Assembly (NCBI RefSeq): GCF_026342035.1
Contig: NZ_JAPENM010000006.1
Span: forward strand, 248,001-312,000
DNA from: Aldersonia sp. NBC_00410
Lineage (GTDB): Bacteria; Actinomycetota; Actinomycetes; Mycobacteriales; Mycobacteriaceae
Length of the DNA: 64,000 nucleotides
Reading direction: 5' to 3'
Shown here: positions 44,108 to 52,751 of the stretch, piece by piece
Layout: each line of letters opens with the position of its first letter
Position numbering within the stretch: position 1 is the stretch's first letter
Notes under the pieces: model-generated
What the model was told of the DNA's origin: nothing
Databases searched by the model: none
What the model saw: only the letters and a program-made list of their open reading frames with translations
Made by a program: the position numbers and the translations under genes

Positions 44108-44521
44108 ATGTCCCGTGTGCAGCTCGCGCTCAACGTCGATGACCTCGACGCGTCGATCACGTTCTATTCCAAGCTATTCGGTGTCGAACCGGCCAAGGTC
44201 AAGGACGGGTATGCGAACTTCGCGATTGCCGAACCCCCGTTGAAACTGGTGCTGATCGAAAACCCCAGCAAAGGGGGCTCGATCAACCATCTCGGTGTCG
44301 AGGTCGAGTCCAGCGACACCGTGCAGGCCGAGATCACCCGGCTCACCGACGCCGGGTTATTCACCCAGGAGCAGATCAACACGACATGTTGTTTCGCCAC
44401 CCAGGACAAAGTCTGGGTCACCGGTCCGGCCGGTGAGCAGTGGGAGGTCTACACCGTGCTCGCCGACGCCGACACCTTCGGCACCTCTCCGGAGTCGCTC
44501 GCCGCGTCACCGTGCTGTTGA
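44108..44521 (+). CDS. arsI: ArsI/CadI-type vicinal-oxygen-chelate protein
   Basis: A 137-residue glyoxalase/VOC-fold protein, opening SRVQLALNVDDLDASITFYS. Positions C94-C95 in NTTCCFATQDK form the pair that binds methylarsenite in ArsI C-As lyases; the His in INHLGVEV and Glu in QWEVYTV are the expected metal ligands. The family was first called cadmium-induced protein CadI. In this operon, a role in breaking down methylated arsenicals is the best guess. Confidence 0.88.
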   Translation: MSRVQLALNVDDLDASITFYSKLFGVEPAKVKDGYANFAIAEPPLKLVLIENPSKGGSINHLGVEVESSDTVQAEITRLTDAGLFTQEQINTTCCFATQDKVWVTGPAGEQWEVYTVLADADTFGTSPESLAASPCC

Positions 44522-45621
44522 GCACCGGCACCGATCCCCGCGGCGTGGTCGGGAAACTCCCCGTCCTGGACCGGTTGCTGCCGGTATGGATCGGCGTCGC
44601 AATGGCCGCCGGTCTGCTGCTCGGAGGCGTGATTCCGGGCCTGGGTGACGTGCTCGGCGCCGTGGAGATCGACGGCATCTCCCTGCCGATCGCGCTGGGC
44701 CTGCTGATCATGATGTATCCGGTGCTGGCGAAGGTTCGCTACGACCGTCTCGACGCTGTCACCGGCGACCGCAAACTCCTGATCGGCTCGCTGGTCCTGA
44801 ACTGGATCGTCGGTCCAGCGCTGATGTTCACACTGGCCTGGCTGTTTCTGGCCGACCTGCCCGAATACCGCACCGGACTGATCATCGTCGGACTGGCCCG
44901 TTGCATCGCGATGGTGATCATCTGGAACGACCTCGCCTGCGGCGACCGGGAAGCTGCCGCGGTGCTGGTGGCGATCAACTCGGTGTTCCAGGTGCTCATG
45001 TTCGGCGTCCTGGGCTGGTTCTACCTCTCGGTGCTGCCGGGCTGGCTCGGCCTCGAGCAGACCACGATCGACACCTCGCCGTGGCAGATCGCCAAATCGG
45101 TGCTGATCTTCCTCGGCATCCCTCTTCTCGCGGGCTACCTCACCCGGCGATACGGGGAGAAGGCGAAGGGCCGGGACTGGTACGAGTCGAGGTTCCTGCC
45201 GAGGATCGGTCCGTGGGCGCTGTACGGGCTGCTGTTCACGATCGTGATTCTCTTTGCGCTGCAAGGTGAGCAGATCACCTCGAACCCGGTTGACGTGGTC
45301 CGGATCGCGATCCCGCTGCTGGCGTACTTCGCGGTCATGTGGGGCGGCGGCTACCTGCTCGGCATCACCCTTCGCCTCGGATACGCGCGCACCACGACTC
45401 TCGCGTTCACCGCCGCGGGCAACAACTTCGAACTCGCCATCGCCGTCGCGATCGCCACCTACGGTGCCACCTCCGGGCAGGCGCTCGCCGGTGTCGTCGG
45501 TCCACTGATCGAGGTCCCCGTCCTCGTGGCCCTGGTCTACGTATCCCTCGCGCTTCGCCGTCGGCTGTTCCCCAGCGAAGCGGCCGAATCCGCCACCCCG
45601 ACAAGGAGTTTCCGCCGATGA
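44512..45621 (+). CDS. acr3: ACR3 arsenite efflux transporter
   Basis: Ten hydrophobic segments and the ACR3 signatures: GLARCIAMVIIWNDLACGD, with the essential Cys in GLARC, and the C-terminal FTAAGNNFELAIAVAIA. It exports As(III) at the cell membrane. The GTG at 44512 overlaps the end of arsI by 10 bases and gives 369 residues, the usual length. ArsC follows with a 4-base overlap. Confidence 0.95.
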   Translation: MLLSTGTDPRGVVGKLPVLDRLLPVWIGVAMAAGLLLGGVIPGLGDVLGAVEIDGISLPIALGLLIMMYPVLAKVRYDRLDAVTGDRKLLIGSLVLNWIVGPALMFTLAWLFLADLPEYRTGLIIVGLARCIAMVIIWNDLACGDREAAAVLVAINSVFQVLMFGVLGWFYLSVLPGWLGLEQTTIDTSPWQIAKSVLIFLGIPLLAGYLTRRYGEKAKGRDWYESRFLPRIGPWALYGLLFTIVILFALQGEQITSNPVDVVRIAIPLLAYFAVMWGGGYLLGITLRLGYARTTTLAFTAAGNNFELAIAVAIATYGATSGQALAGVVGPLIEVPVLVALVYVSLALRRRLFPSEAAESATPTRSFRR

Positions 45622-46064
45622 CGCACGTCCCGAGCGTCCTGTTCGTCTGCGTGCACAACGCCGGCCGCTCGCAGATGGCCGCCGGATTGCTTGCCCACCT
45701 CGCCGGCGACCGCATCGAGGTTCGATCCGCCGGCTCATCGCCGGCCGGCGAGGTCAACCCGGCTGCGGTCACCGTCATGGCCGAACTCGGCATCGATATC
45801 TCCACGCAGACACCGAAAATCCTCACCACCAACTCCGTCGAGGCCTCCGACGTGGTGATCACCATGGGCTGTGGCGACACCTGCCCCGTGTTCCCCGGCA
45901 AGCGCTACCGCGACTGGATCCTCGACGACCCGGCGGGGCAAGGCGTCGATGCGGTGCGCGCGATCCGTGACGAGATCAGAGACAAGGTGGAGGCATTGAT
46001 CACCGAACTGGCCCAGGGCCCAGTGCGTCGAATCGCAAGCCGTGAGCCTGACACTCGTGGTTAG
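45618..46064 (+). CDS. arsC: Arsenate reductase (LMW-phosphatase type, ArsC)
   Basis: Reduces arsenate to arsenite for export by ACR3. The P-loop is VCVHNAGRSQMA with the nucleophile C11; two further Cys (C85 and C89 in MGCGDTCPVF) fit the thiol relay, which in actinobacteria may use mycothiol. The C-terminal DPAGQGVDAVR follows the family pattern. AAGGAG precedes ATG 45618; the start overlaps the acr3 stop. Confidence 0.95.
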   Translation: MTHVPSVLFVCVHNAGRSQMAAGLLAHLAGDRIEVRSAGSSPAGEVNPAAVTVMAELGIDISTQTPKILTTNSVEASDVVITMGCGDTCPVFPGKRYRDWILDDPAGQGVDAVRAIRDEIRDKVEALITELAQGPVRRIASREPDTRG

Positions 46065-46111
46065 GATTCGAGTCAGGGAGATGACCGGAAACGTGCGCGG
46101 AGGAATTCGCT

Positions 46112-46573
46112 ATGCCCCACACAGTGGACTTCAAGACCGTATCGACAGTCGGCCTGGAAACATCACCGGTCGCATCGGCGCTCGCCGGTCTACGAGCGAA
46201 CGAGGCCCGATATTTCAAGAACAAGTACGACCACGTCTTCACGGTGGAGCCTGCCGAGGACGCTGAGTCGACCATCAAGTGGGTGAGCCGAATCCTGGAG
46301 GACGAGCGCGGCATCGTCATCGCCTCCCGCCCACTCGAGGCCACGGCATTCGAGGTAGCGGGCATACGTTTCGCCTACGTCTTCTACGAGGACGGTCTGT
46401 CGATCAACGTCATGTACTCGGTCGACGAGTCCGGCAAGCGGGCGGTTGGGTTCAAGCTCTCCGAGGAGATGGAAATCCCCGCGGAACTTTCCTCGTTCAA
46501 GTTCGCGAGGCAGAAGTCGAAGCTGGCGGGCACGATTCGCGGGTCCTACTTCGTCATCAAGAGTCAGTACTGA
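46112..46573 (+). CDS. Unknown protein in the arsenic module
   Basis: A 153-residue soluble protein with a long alternating pattern (IKWVSRILEDERGIVIAS, RFAYVFYEDGLSINVMYSVDE, FKFARQKSKLAGTIRG). It looks like an alpha/beta domain, possibly DNA- or peptide-binding. No family is recognised and no Cys residues suggest arsenic chemistry. It begins 47 bases after arsC and may be part of the same transcript or an unrelated passenger. Confidence 0.55.
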   Translation: MPHTVDFKTVSTVGLETSPVASALAGLRANEARYFKNKYDHVFTVEPAEDAESTIKWVSRILEDERGIVIASRPLEATAFEVAGIRFAYVFYEDGLSINVMYSVDESGKRAVGFKLSEEMEIPAELSSFKFARQKSKLAGTIRGSYFVIKSQY

Positions 46574-46993
46574 CCTCGAATTGCAGAGCCCGAGCGCGGT
46601 ATTAGGGAGCGGTTCGGCGACCGTTCACGCCTGGACAGGCGTAGGCTCGAACCACGGATCCACAGCAGACCAAGGTCGGACCGGAAGAAAAGATTCCTCC
46701 TCTCGGTTGTGGCGCCCAGCACGAGTACTAGGCACCCACGCGAAGCGAGGCCCATCAACTGGGCACAGCGCGGTGGGCCTGCGTCGGGGCCGGTGACATG
46801 GCTTCCGACGCCGAGGCCACATTTCACGGCGCAAACATGCACGCTTGGTAACCAAAGTGGTTCATGCTTCGGACGGCTCTCCTTTTAATTGGGAGCGCCG
46901 TCCGACTCGCGTTTGCCGACGTCGCGGGCGAGGGTAGCGATACGGCTCAGCCCGACTGCGGCATGACCTTCACGCTTTTCGCCGGTGGCTCCC
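46574..46993. other. Intergenic region before repeat B
   Basis: No coding pattern. It contains the inverted repeat listed separately and no tRNA-like sequence. Confidence 0.5.
46871..46903. terminator. Terminator-like hairpin
   Basis: Arms GGACGGC-CTCC and GGGAG-GCCGTCC pair with one bulge on each side around a TTTTAATT loop. There is no T-run after it. It lies after the last gene of the arsenic module. Confidence 0.55.
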
Positions 46994-47484
46994 GCTCAGC
47001 CTGCGAAGTCGGGGCACAGGTTCGTCGTCGCTGCGCTGACGAACAAGGTGCCCTGATTGAAGTTGTAGGTGTGCTCGACCGCGCTCATCTCGTCGAGGAC
47101 CGAGGTTCCGTGGCGGAGGTGGTCGCACGTGGCGTACCCGGCCGCCACCATCTCGTCGGCGGTCTTGCCGGGCAACCCGGCGTTGTTGATGCTGATCTCG
47201 TCGAGAAACGATGCGGGGGTTGCCGATGCCGTGCCGGCGCCGATGATGCCGGCGCTGAGGCCGGCGACGGTGAGGGCGAAGGTGGCGGCGATGGTGTTGC
47301 GGCGAATGCGGGTGGTGAACACGTTGTGGTCCTTTGCTCGGTCGCGATGATCGGGGTTGGAATGTTCTGCACACCGTTTCTCGGTATGGCTCAAACATTG
47401 CCCCGTCACGTGGGCCGCGGATACCCACCCTGGGGGTGTGGAGACCGCCCTGCGGGTGGCGCATTGCCGACACCCTGGATGCGG
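46994..47484. repeat. Direct repeat B (about 490 bp) right of the arsenic module
   Basis: Gap-free copy of 43041-43531 (offset 3953). The two repeats point in the same direction, so recombination between them would remove the arsenic genes and leave one DUF732 gene. Confidence 0.9.
46996..47322 (-). CDS. Secreted DUF732 family protein, copy B
   Basis: Almost identical to copy A, with the same signal peptide and the same GTG start and AAAGGA element. Residue changes are confined to the region around the third helix (VEHTYNF). Two copies that stay this similar at the DNA level indicate a recent duplication or gene conversion. Confidence 0.88.
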   Translation of the reverse strand: MFTTRIRRNTIAATFALTVAGLSAGIIGAGTASATPASFLDEISINNAGLPGKTADEMVAAGYATCDHLRHGTSVLDEMSAVEHTYNFNQGTLFVSAATTNLCPDFAG

Positions 47485-47751
47485 CTCGTGTCGTCGTGGG
47501 CGACGGCGCGCTAGGTACTCGGCGAGTTCGCGGTTCCCGCGAGGCGGTGGTGTCACATCCCGCTGTGGACCAAGTGATACGAAAAATCGGTAGCTCGGGT
47601 CATCTCGTTCGGGTGCGTAGTGCCGATCGGTCATTGGAGTAGGCAACTACTCGCGATTCTTGCTCTCGGGTCGGCGACAGTTGGACGGCGGAAACCGACC
47701 AGCCGACGTGATTGTTTCGACGCATGCTCGGCGAACAGATCCGAGGACGAC

Positions 47752-49290
47752 ATGACATCCGTATCAACCGACGAGGTCGCGGTCCGGCCCGTACCCGCAC
47801 CAATCGACGCGGCGCCGACTCGACGCTGGTGGGCGCTGGGCGTGATAGCGATGGCCCAGCTCATGGTGGTTCTCGATGGAACCATCGTGACTATCGCGTT
47901 GCCCTATGCGCAGGATGACCTGGCTATCTCCGACGCCAACCGGCAATGGGCGTTGACCTCCTACGCGCTGATGTTCGGTGGACTGCTGTTGCTCGGGGGA
48001 CGGCTCGCCGACTACCGCGGCCGTCGCCGCATGTTCCTCATCGGCTTGGGCGGGTTCGCGGCATCATCGGCCTTGGCCGGGCTCGCCTGGGACGGCATGT
48101 CGTTTTTCGCCGGCCGAGCCCTGCAGGGCGTGTTCGCCGCCGTCCTGGCGCCGGCCGCGCTGGCGCTCATCACCGTCACGTTCGTCGAGCACCGCGAACG
48201 TGCCCGTGCCTTCGCGGTGTACGCGGCGGTGTCTGCGGGCGGCGCGGCGATTGGCCTGATCGCCGGCGGTGCGCTCACCGAGTACGTCTCCTGGCGCTGG
48301 ACGCTGCTGATCAATACCCCGATCGCCGTCGTCGCCGCGATCGGCGGCCTGCTCCTGGTGATCCGCGATCGGCCCGCACAGGTACGTGGCAGCTACGATC
48401 TGCCCGGTGCGGTTACGGTGGCCCTCGGCTTGGTCAGCCTGGTCTACGGTTTCACTCGCGCCGCCGAAGCCGGGTGGGGCGCGGCATCCACGGTGATGTT
48501 CTTCGGGATTGCGGCCGTCCTGTTGACGATGTTTGTCGTCATCGAGTCACGCGTCACGAATCCGCTGCTGCCCCTGCACATCCCCGGGGAGATCAACCGC
48601 GGCGGCGCCTTTCTGACGGCGTTCGTCATCCCGATCCCGCTCTTCGCGATGTTCCTGTTCCTGAGCTACTACTTCCAGAACACGCTGGGCTATACGCCAC
48701 TGCGCACCGGAGTGTTGTTCCTGCCTTTCCCGCTCGCGATCGTGGTATCCGCCGGCTTTGCGAGCTCGCTGTTGCCGCGGGTCGGGCCACGACCGTTAAT
48801 GGCGGTCGGAAGCGGTTTGGGTGCAATAGGTCTGGTCTATCTGGCACAGCTGCAGCCCGGATCGACGTGGCTGAGTCTCGTACTGCCGAGTCAGGTACTC
48901 ATCGCCCTGGGGCTGGGCCTGGTCTTCGTTCCCATGCAGGCAGTCGCGCTGCACCGCATCGAGGAGCGCGACGCCGGAGTTGCCAGCGCACTGCTCAACA
49001 CGGCCCAACAGATTGGCGGTGCCGTGGGACTGGCTCTGCTGAGCACTGTCGTCGCGCAGGTCTTCGCCCGTCATCCGGGCAGTGCGATCGCGCTCAATCC
49101 TGCCACTGGGCAACCGGTCCCGATCGATCCGAACGGATTCACCGCCGCGAACATCCACAGCTACGACGTCGCCTTCTACTGGGGTGCCGGATTCCTGCTG
49201 CTCGCGATGGTGGTGAGTCTGGTGACGGTACGGCTGGGGCGAAACGGCCTCGGCGACGAGACCCAGAACGCCGCACATCTCGTGGCCTAG
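47752..49290 (+). CDS. DHA2-family (EmrB/QacA) MFS drug exporter
   Basis: A 512-residue, 14-helix exporter. MVVLDGTIVTIALPYAQDDL is the helix 1 motif of the 14-TM drug/H+ antiporters and GGRLADYRGRRRMFLIG the loop 2-3 motif; NTAQQIGGAVGLALL lies in a later helix. ATG 47752 begins a sensible N-terminus, although the frame is open to 47620. No adjacent regulator on the same strand. The substrate is unknown. Confidence 0.9.
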   Translation: MTSVSTDEVAVRPVPAPIDAAPTRRWWALGVIAMAQLMVVLDGTIVTIALPYAQDDLAISDANRQWALTSYALMFGGLLLLGGRLADYRGRRRMFLIGLGGFAASSALAGLAWDGMSFFAGRALQGVFAAVLAPAALALITVTFVEHRERARAFAVYAAVSAGGAAIGLIAGGALTEYVSWRWTLLINTPIAVVAAIGGLLLVIRDRPAQVRGSYDLPGAVTVALGLVSLVYGFTRAAEAGWGAASTVMFFGIAAVLLTMFVVIESRVTNPLLPLHIPGEINRGGAFLTAFVIPIPLFAMFLFLSYYFQNTLGYTPLRTGVLFLPFPLAIVVSAGFASSLLPRVGPRPLMAVGSGLGAIGLVYLAQLQPGSTWLSLVLPSQVLIALGLGLVFVPMQAVALHRIEERDAGVASALLNTAQQIGGAVGLALLSTVVAQVFARHPGSAIALNPATGQPVPIDPNGFTAANIHSYDVAFYWGAGFLLLAMVVSLVTVRLGRNGLGDETQNAAHLVA

Positions 49291-49309
49291 GGTGCGAGTC
49301 TCAGGAAGT

Positions 49310-50056
49310 TCAGTCGAGCCCATCCCAAAACCCGGTGAGCACGGCCGCCCCACGGGCGGGGTCTTGCACCATCCACCAGTGCCCCAATCCGTCGAGGACC
49401 TCGGTACGGGCGCCGGCTCGGCCGGCCGCGCGCCGCCGCATTTCGGCGGAGCCGACGTAGGGGTCGTCGGTGGCCGACACGGAGAGGCCGGGCCGAACCG
49501 CCGCATTCTCGAGATCGAGTCCGGCTTGCTCCAACGCGGGCTGGCGCGCCGATCGGTACAACTCCAGGATCGCGCGCCCCATTTCCGGGCTCTGGGCTGC
49601 GGCGATCCGCTTGCCGATGTCCTCGGGCAAGCCGACCATGGCGTACTGAGCGGCCCGTTCCTCGGGCGTACCGCTCAGCATCATCTCGACCAACTGCTCA
49701 CCCTCGCCGGGCGCCTGAAACACCCGGGCCATGTCGTGCCACTCATATTCTGGGTCGAACATTCCGACGACGTCGCTGGCCCAACTGCGCACGAGTTCGG
49801 GGCGATGCATCACCACGTTCACCACGTGGATGCCGCCGAAGTCGTGCCCGACAAGGTCGACCGGCCGGTCGAGACTTTCCAGCTGAGTTTCGAGCCAGTC
49901 ACGGTAGGCGAGGTATGTCGCAGAGAAGTCCTCGGGCAGCGGGGAACCGAATCCCGGCGGTGACAACCGCAGCACGTCGTCCCGACCGAGCGCGTCGACG
50001 AGCGGGTTCCAGATCGCATCGGTCTCCGGATTTCCGTGCACCAGAACAACTGTCAT
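49310..50056 (-). CDS. Alpha/beta hydrolase
   Basis: A 248-residue hydrolase-fold protein. VLVHGNPET is the oxyanion loop, GHDFGG the nucleophile elbow with Asp in place of Ser, as in haloalkane dehalogenases and epoxide hydrolases, SATDDPYVG holds a candidate acid and LGHWWMV the catalytic His. Its ATG overlaps the stop of the TetR gene (ATGA at 50053-50056), so the two are co-translated. A dehalogenase or epoxide-hydrolase reaction is inferred. Confidence 0.85.
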   Translation of the reverse strand: MTVVLVHGNPETDAIWNPLVDALGRDDVLRLSPPGFGSPLPEDFSATYLAYRDWLETQLESLDRPVDLVGHDFGGIHVVNVVMHRPELVRSWASDVVGMFDPEYEWHDMARVFQAPGEGEQLVEMMLSGTPEERAAQYAMVGLPEDIGKRIAAAQSPEMGRAILELYRSARQPALEQAGLDLENAAVRPGLSVSATDDPYVGSAEMRRRAAGRAGARTEVLDGLGHWWMVQDPARGAAVLTGFWDGLD

Positions 50057-50655
50057 GGCAGCTTGATCGCAGATAGGTAGAACCCGACAAAGGTGCGGTA
50101 GAGGTCGATGTCGTTGAGTTGGCTGTTGAGTTCGACCGAGTCGCTGCTCGCGATGATTGCGTGGGCGAAGGTCATCGGCGGGATCAGCAGGGTGCCGCCG
50201 AGTCGGTCGATGCCCTCGACGATGAACTTCGCCAGCGCCTCGACGGCCTCGGTCCGCCTGGCCTCGACCCGTTCCCGCGCCTCGGGGTTGCGAAGGAGAT
50301 AGAGGTTGAACTCGAGTCCCAGTGCAGCGTTCTCGGGGCCGCGGGCATCGCTCAATTGGCGCCACCGCTCGGCGATCTCATCGATCTCGCGCGCCCCGAC
50401 CTCCGTCTCCGACGCCATGACCTCGGCAAACTTGTCGAAGTAGCTGCGCCAGTACCGGTCGCTCACGGCAAGAAACAAGTCCTCTTTCGTGGCGAAGTAC
50501 TTGTAGATCGCCCCCTTGGAGTAGCCGGCGGCCTTGGCGATGTCGTCGAGGGTGGCCGGAACGAATCCCTTCTCCGCGAACACCTGCTCGGCGGCGTCCA
50601 CGAAAAGCCCGCGAGTGCGTTCGAGGCGTCGCTGTCGCGTCCATGTCTCAACCAC
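50053..50655 (-). CDS. TetR family transcriptional regulator
   Basis: A paralogue of the regulators at 23709 and 60738 (shared RTRGLFVDAAEQVFAEKGF, TLDDIAKAAGYSKGAIYKYF, EIDEIAERWRQLS). GTG 50655 gives an N-terminus (MVETWTRQRRLERTR) like that of its relatives, so the frame back to 50703 is not needed. It diverges from the AveC-like operon and is coupled to a hydrolase. Likely represses the divergent operon in the absence of a hydrophobic ligand. Confidence 0.92.
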   Translation of the reverse strand: MVETWTRQRRLERTRGLFVDAAEQVFAEKGFVPATLDDIAKAAGYSKGAIYKYFATKEDLFLAVSDRYWRSYFDKFAEVMASETEVGAREIDEIAERWRQLSDARGPENAALGLEFNLYLLRNPEARERVEARRTEAVEALAKFIVEGIDRLGGTLLIPPMTFAHAIIASSDSVELNSQLNDIDLYRTFVGFYLSAIKLP

Positions 50656-50767
50656 AAGGCGAATATTGCCACAGAAAAGGTCTTCCGTCAGCCGATCGGT
50701 CACTCATATACTCACGGGGATCTCTTCGGACAACTAGCCGCTCACCCGCGCATGGGGAAGGACAGTC

Positions 50768-51934
50768 GTGAGCATGTTGGGTAAGAAGGACTCCACCGTC
50801 ACCGAGTCGCTCGGCGGATCCGCCGGGCTGGGCACAGCAGTAAAACCATCTTCCAAGCCCGTGCTGATCTGGGCCACCATCGGCGGCGCACTGCTGGCCT
50901 TCCAGCTGTACGTCTGGCTCAAATGGATGACCGGACCCAATTTCGAGCGTGTGCTGCCCGGTGTCAGCGATCCACCGATGTTCATGAAAACGATCCTGAC
51001 CATCTGGACCGCCGTCATCTGTATCGGCCTGCCGATCAGCCTGTATTACTTCATCGTCCGGCCGTGGCGGCGGGAGCGGCGAATCACGCTCGACGGCATG
51101 CTGCTGGTGTCGATGGGCCTGATGTTCTTCCAGGACCCGCTGCTGAACTACTTCAACACCTGGAGCACCTACAACACCTGGATGTGGAACCGCGGTTCCT
51201 GGGTCCAGGACATTCCGGGTTGGCAGTCCTACGGTGAACCGGGCGCCATGATGGCCGAGCCCGTGCTGATGAACGCACCCGGCTACTCCTTCGGTGTCCT
51301 GCTGTGCACGATTCTCGGCTGCTGGGTGATGCGTAAGGCCAAGTCGCGCTGGCCGAATATCAGCACGCTGAGTCTGATCGGCATCGTCGTGGTGTGGGCG
51401 TTCTTCTTCGACCTGGTGATCGAAGGCCTCTTCCTCATGCCGATGGGCCTGTTCACCTACCCGGGCGCCATCCAATCGCTGTCGATCAACGCCGGCACCT
51501 ACTACCAGTGGCCCCTCTACGAAGGGCTCATGTGGGGGGGCGTCCAAGCCGGCCTGTGCTGCCTGCGCTTCTTCACCGACGACCGTGGCCGAACAATTGT
51601 CGAGCGGGGACTCGATAACGTCCGAGGTGGCGTGATCAAGCAGCAGTTCATCCGCTTCCTGGCGATCTTCGCCGCGGTGAGCGCGATCTTCTTCGTCTTC
51701 TACAACCTGCCCGCGCAGTTCTTCGCCATGCACACCGACCCGTGGCCCGAGGACCTGTTGAAGCGCTCGTACTTCACGATGAACATCTGTGGTGACGGGA
51801 CCGACCGCCTCTGCCCCGACCCGACGATTCCTATGCATCGCAACGGGTCCGGCTACATCAACACCGAGGGGCAACTCGTGATGCCGCCGGGTGTCGAGCT
51901 TCCAAAAGTAGTTCCGTTCGAGAAGGGAAACTGA
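50768..51934 (+). CDS. AveC-like (spirocyclase AveC family) membrane protein, copy 2
   Basis: A 388-residue paralogue of the protein at 22318 with the same blocks FFQDPLLNYFNTW, YNTWMWNRG, FTDDRGRTIVERG and the same membrane-helix pattern. AAGGA precedes GTG 50768. It starts a run of genes (MoxR, VWA, epimerase, flavoprotein) that point the same way, which suggests that AveC works with this oxidative pathway rather than with a polyketide synthase. Confidence 0.75.
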   Translation: MSMLGKKDSTVTESLGGSAGLGTAVKPSSKPVLIWATIGGALLAFQLYVWLKWMTGPNFERVLPGVSDPPMFMKTILTIWTAVICIGLPISLYYFIVRPWRRERRITLDGMLLVSMGLMFFQDPLLNYFNTWSTYNTWMWNRGSWVQDIPGWQSYGEPGAMMAEPVLMNAPGYSFGVLLCTILGCWVMRKAKSRWPNISTLSLIGIVVVWAFFFDLVIEGLFLMPMGLFTYPGAIQSLSINAGTYYQWPLYEGLMWGGVQAGLCCLRFFTDDRGRTIVERGLDNVRGGVIKQQFIRFLAIFAAVSAIFFVFYNLPAQFFAMHTDPWPEDLLKRSYFTMNICGDGTDRLCPDPTIPMHRNGSGYINTEGQLVMPPGVELPKVVPFEKGN

Positions 51935-51938
51935 AACG

Positions 51939-52751
51939 TTGACTGCCACATCTGAAGTCGCGAGTTCCGCGGTGGACGCGCCGTCGTACTGGGCGGTCGG
52001 GGACGAAGTGGAGATCTTCCGCGCGGCCGCCAGCCGTGGCGTCCCGGTTCTGCTGAAAGGCCCGACGGGCTGCGGCAAGACCCGCTTCGTCGAGTCGATG
52101 GCCCACGCACTCGGTCGGGAACTGATCACCGTTGCCGGCCACGAGGACATGACGTCCGCGGACCTCGTCGGCCGGTTCCTGCTCAAGGGCGGCGAGACCG
52201 TATGGGTGGACGGGCCGCTGACGCGGGCCGTACGTGAGGGCGCGATCTGCTACCTCGACGAAATCGTCGAGGCGCGCCAGGACACCACCGTCGTCATCCA
52301 TCCGCTGACCGATCACCGTCGGCTGCTTCCGATCGATCGACTCGGCACCTCGTTGACCGCCGCACCTGGTTTTCAGCTGGTGATGTCCTACAACCCCGGC
52401 TATCAGAGCGTGCTGAAGAACATCAAGGAATCGACCCGGCAAAGGTTTGTTGCCATCGAGCTCGGCTTCCCGCCCGCGGATATCGAAACCGAAATCGTCG
52501 CCCACGAATCGGGGGTGGACCTCGCGACTGCACGGGCAATCGTCCGGGTGGGACAGGCAATTCGGAACATCGAGGCATCGCCGCTGCGCGAAGTGTCGTC
52601 GACCCGAATGCTGATTCTGGCCGGTGTGCTCGCCAACGAGGGGCTGCCCTTGCGCACCGCGGTCCAGTCCGCCGTCGTGCAGGCGCTGACCGACGATGCC
52701 GACATCATCCGCGCGCTCGGCGAACTCGTGAACGCGGTCTTGCCCGAATGA
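51939..52751 (+). CDS. MoxR-type AAA+ ATPase (NirQ/NorQ/CbbQ-like)
   Basis: A 270-residue AAA+ chaperone with Walker A GPTGCGKT (residues 41-48), Walker B ICYLDEI (D107, E108), and the arginine-finger region KESTRQRF. This subfamily works with a VWA partner to insert cofactors or reactivate metalloenzymes such as NO reductase and Rubisco. The partner follows with an ATGA overlap. The TTG start at 51939 has GAGAAGGGA ten bases upstream, inside the end of the AveC-like gene. Confidence 0.9.
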   Translation: MTATSEVASSAVDAPSYWAVGDEVEIFRAAASRGVPVLLKGPTGCGKTRFVESMAHALGRELITVAGHEDMTSADLVGRFLLKGGETVWVDGPLTRAVREGAICYLDEIVEARQDTTVVIHPLTDHRRLLPIDRLGTSLTAAPGFQLVMSYNPGYQSVLKNIKESTRQRFVAIELGFPPADIETEIVAHESGVDLATARAIVRVGQAIRNIEASPLREVSSTRMLILAGVLANEGLPLRTAVQSAVVQALTDDADIIRALGELVNAVLPE

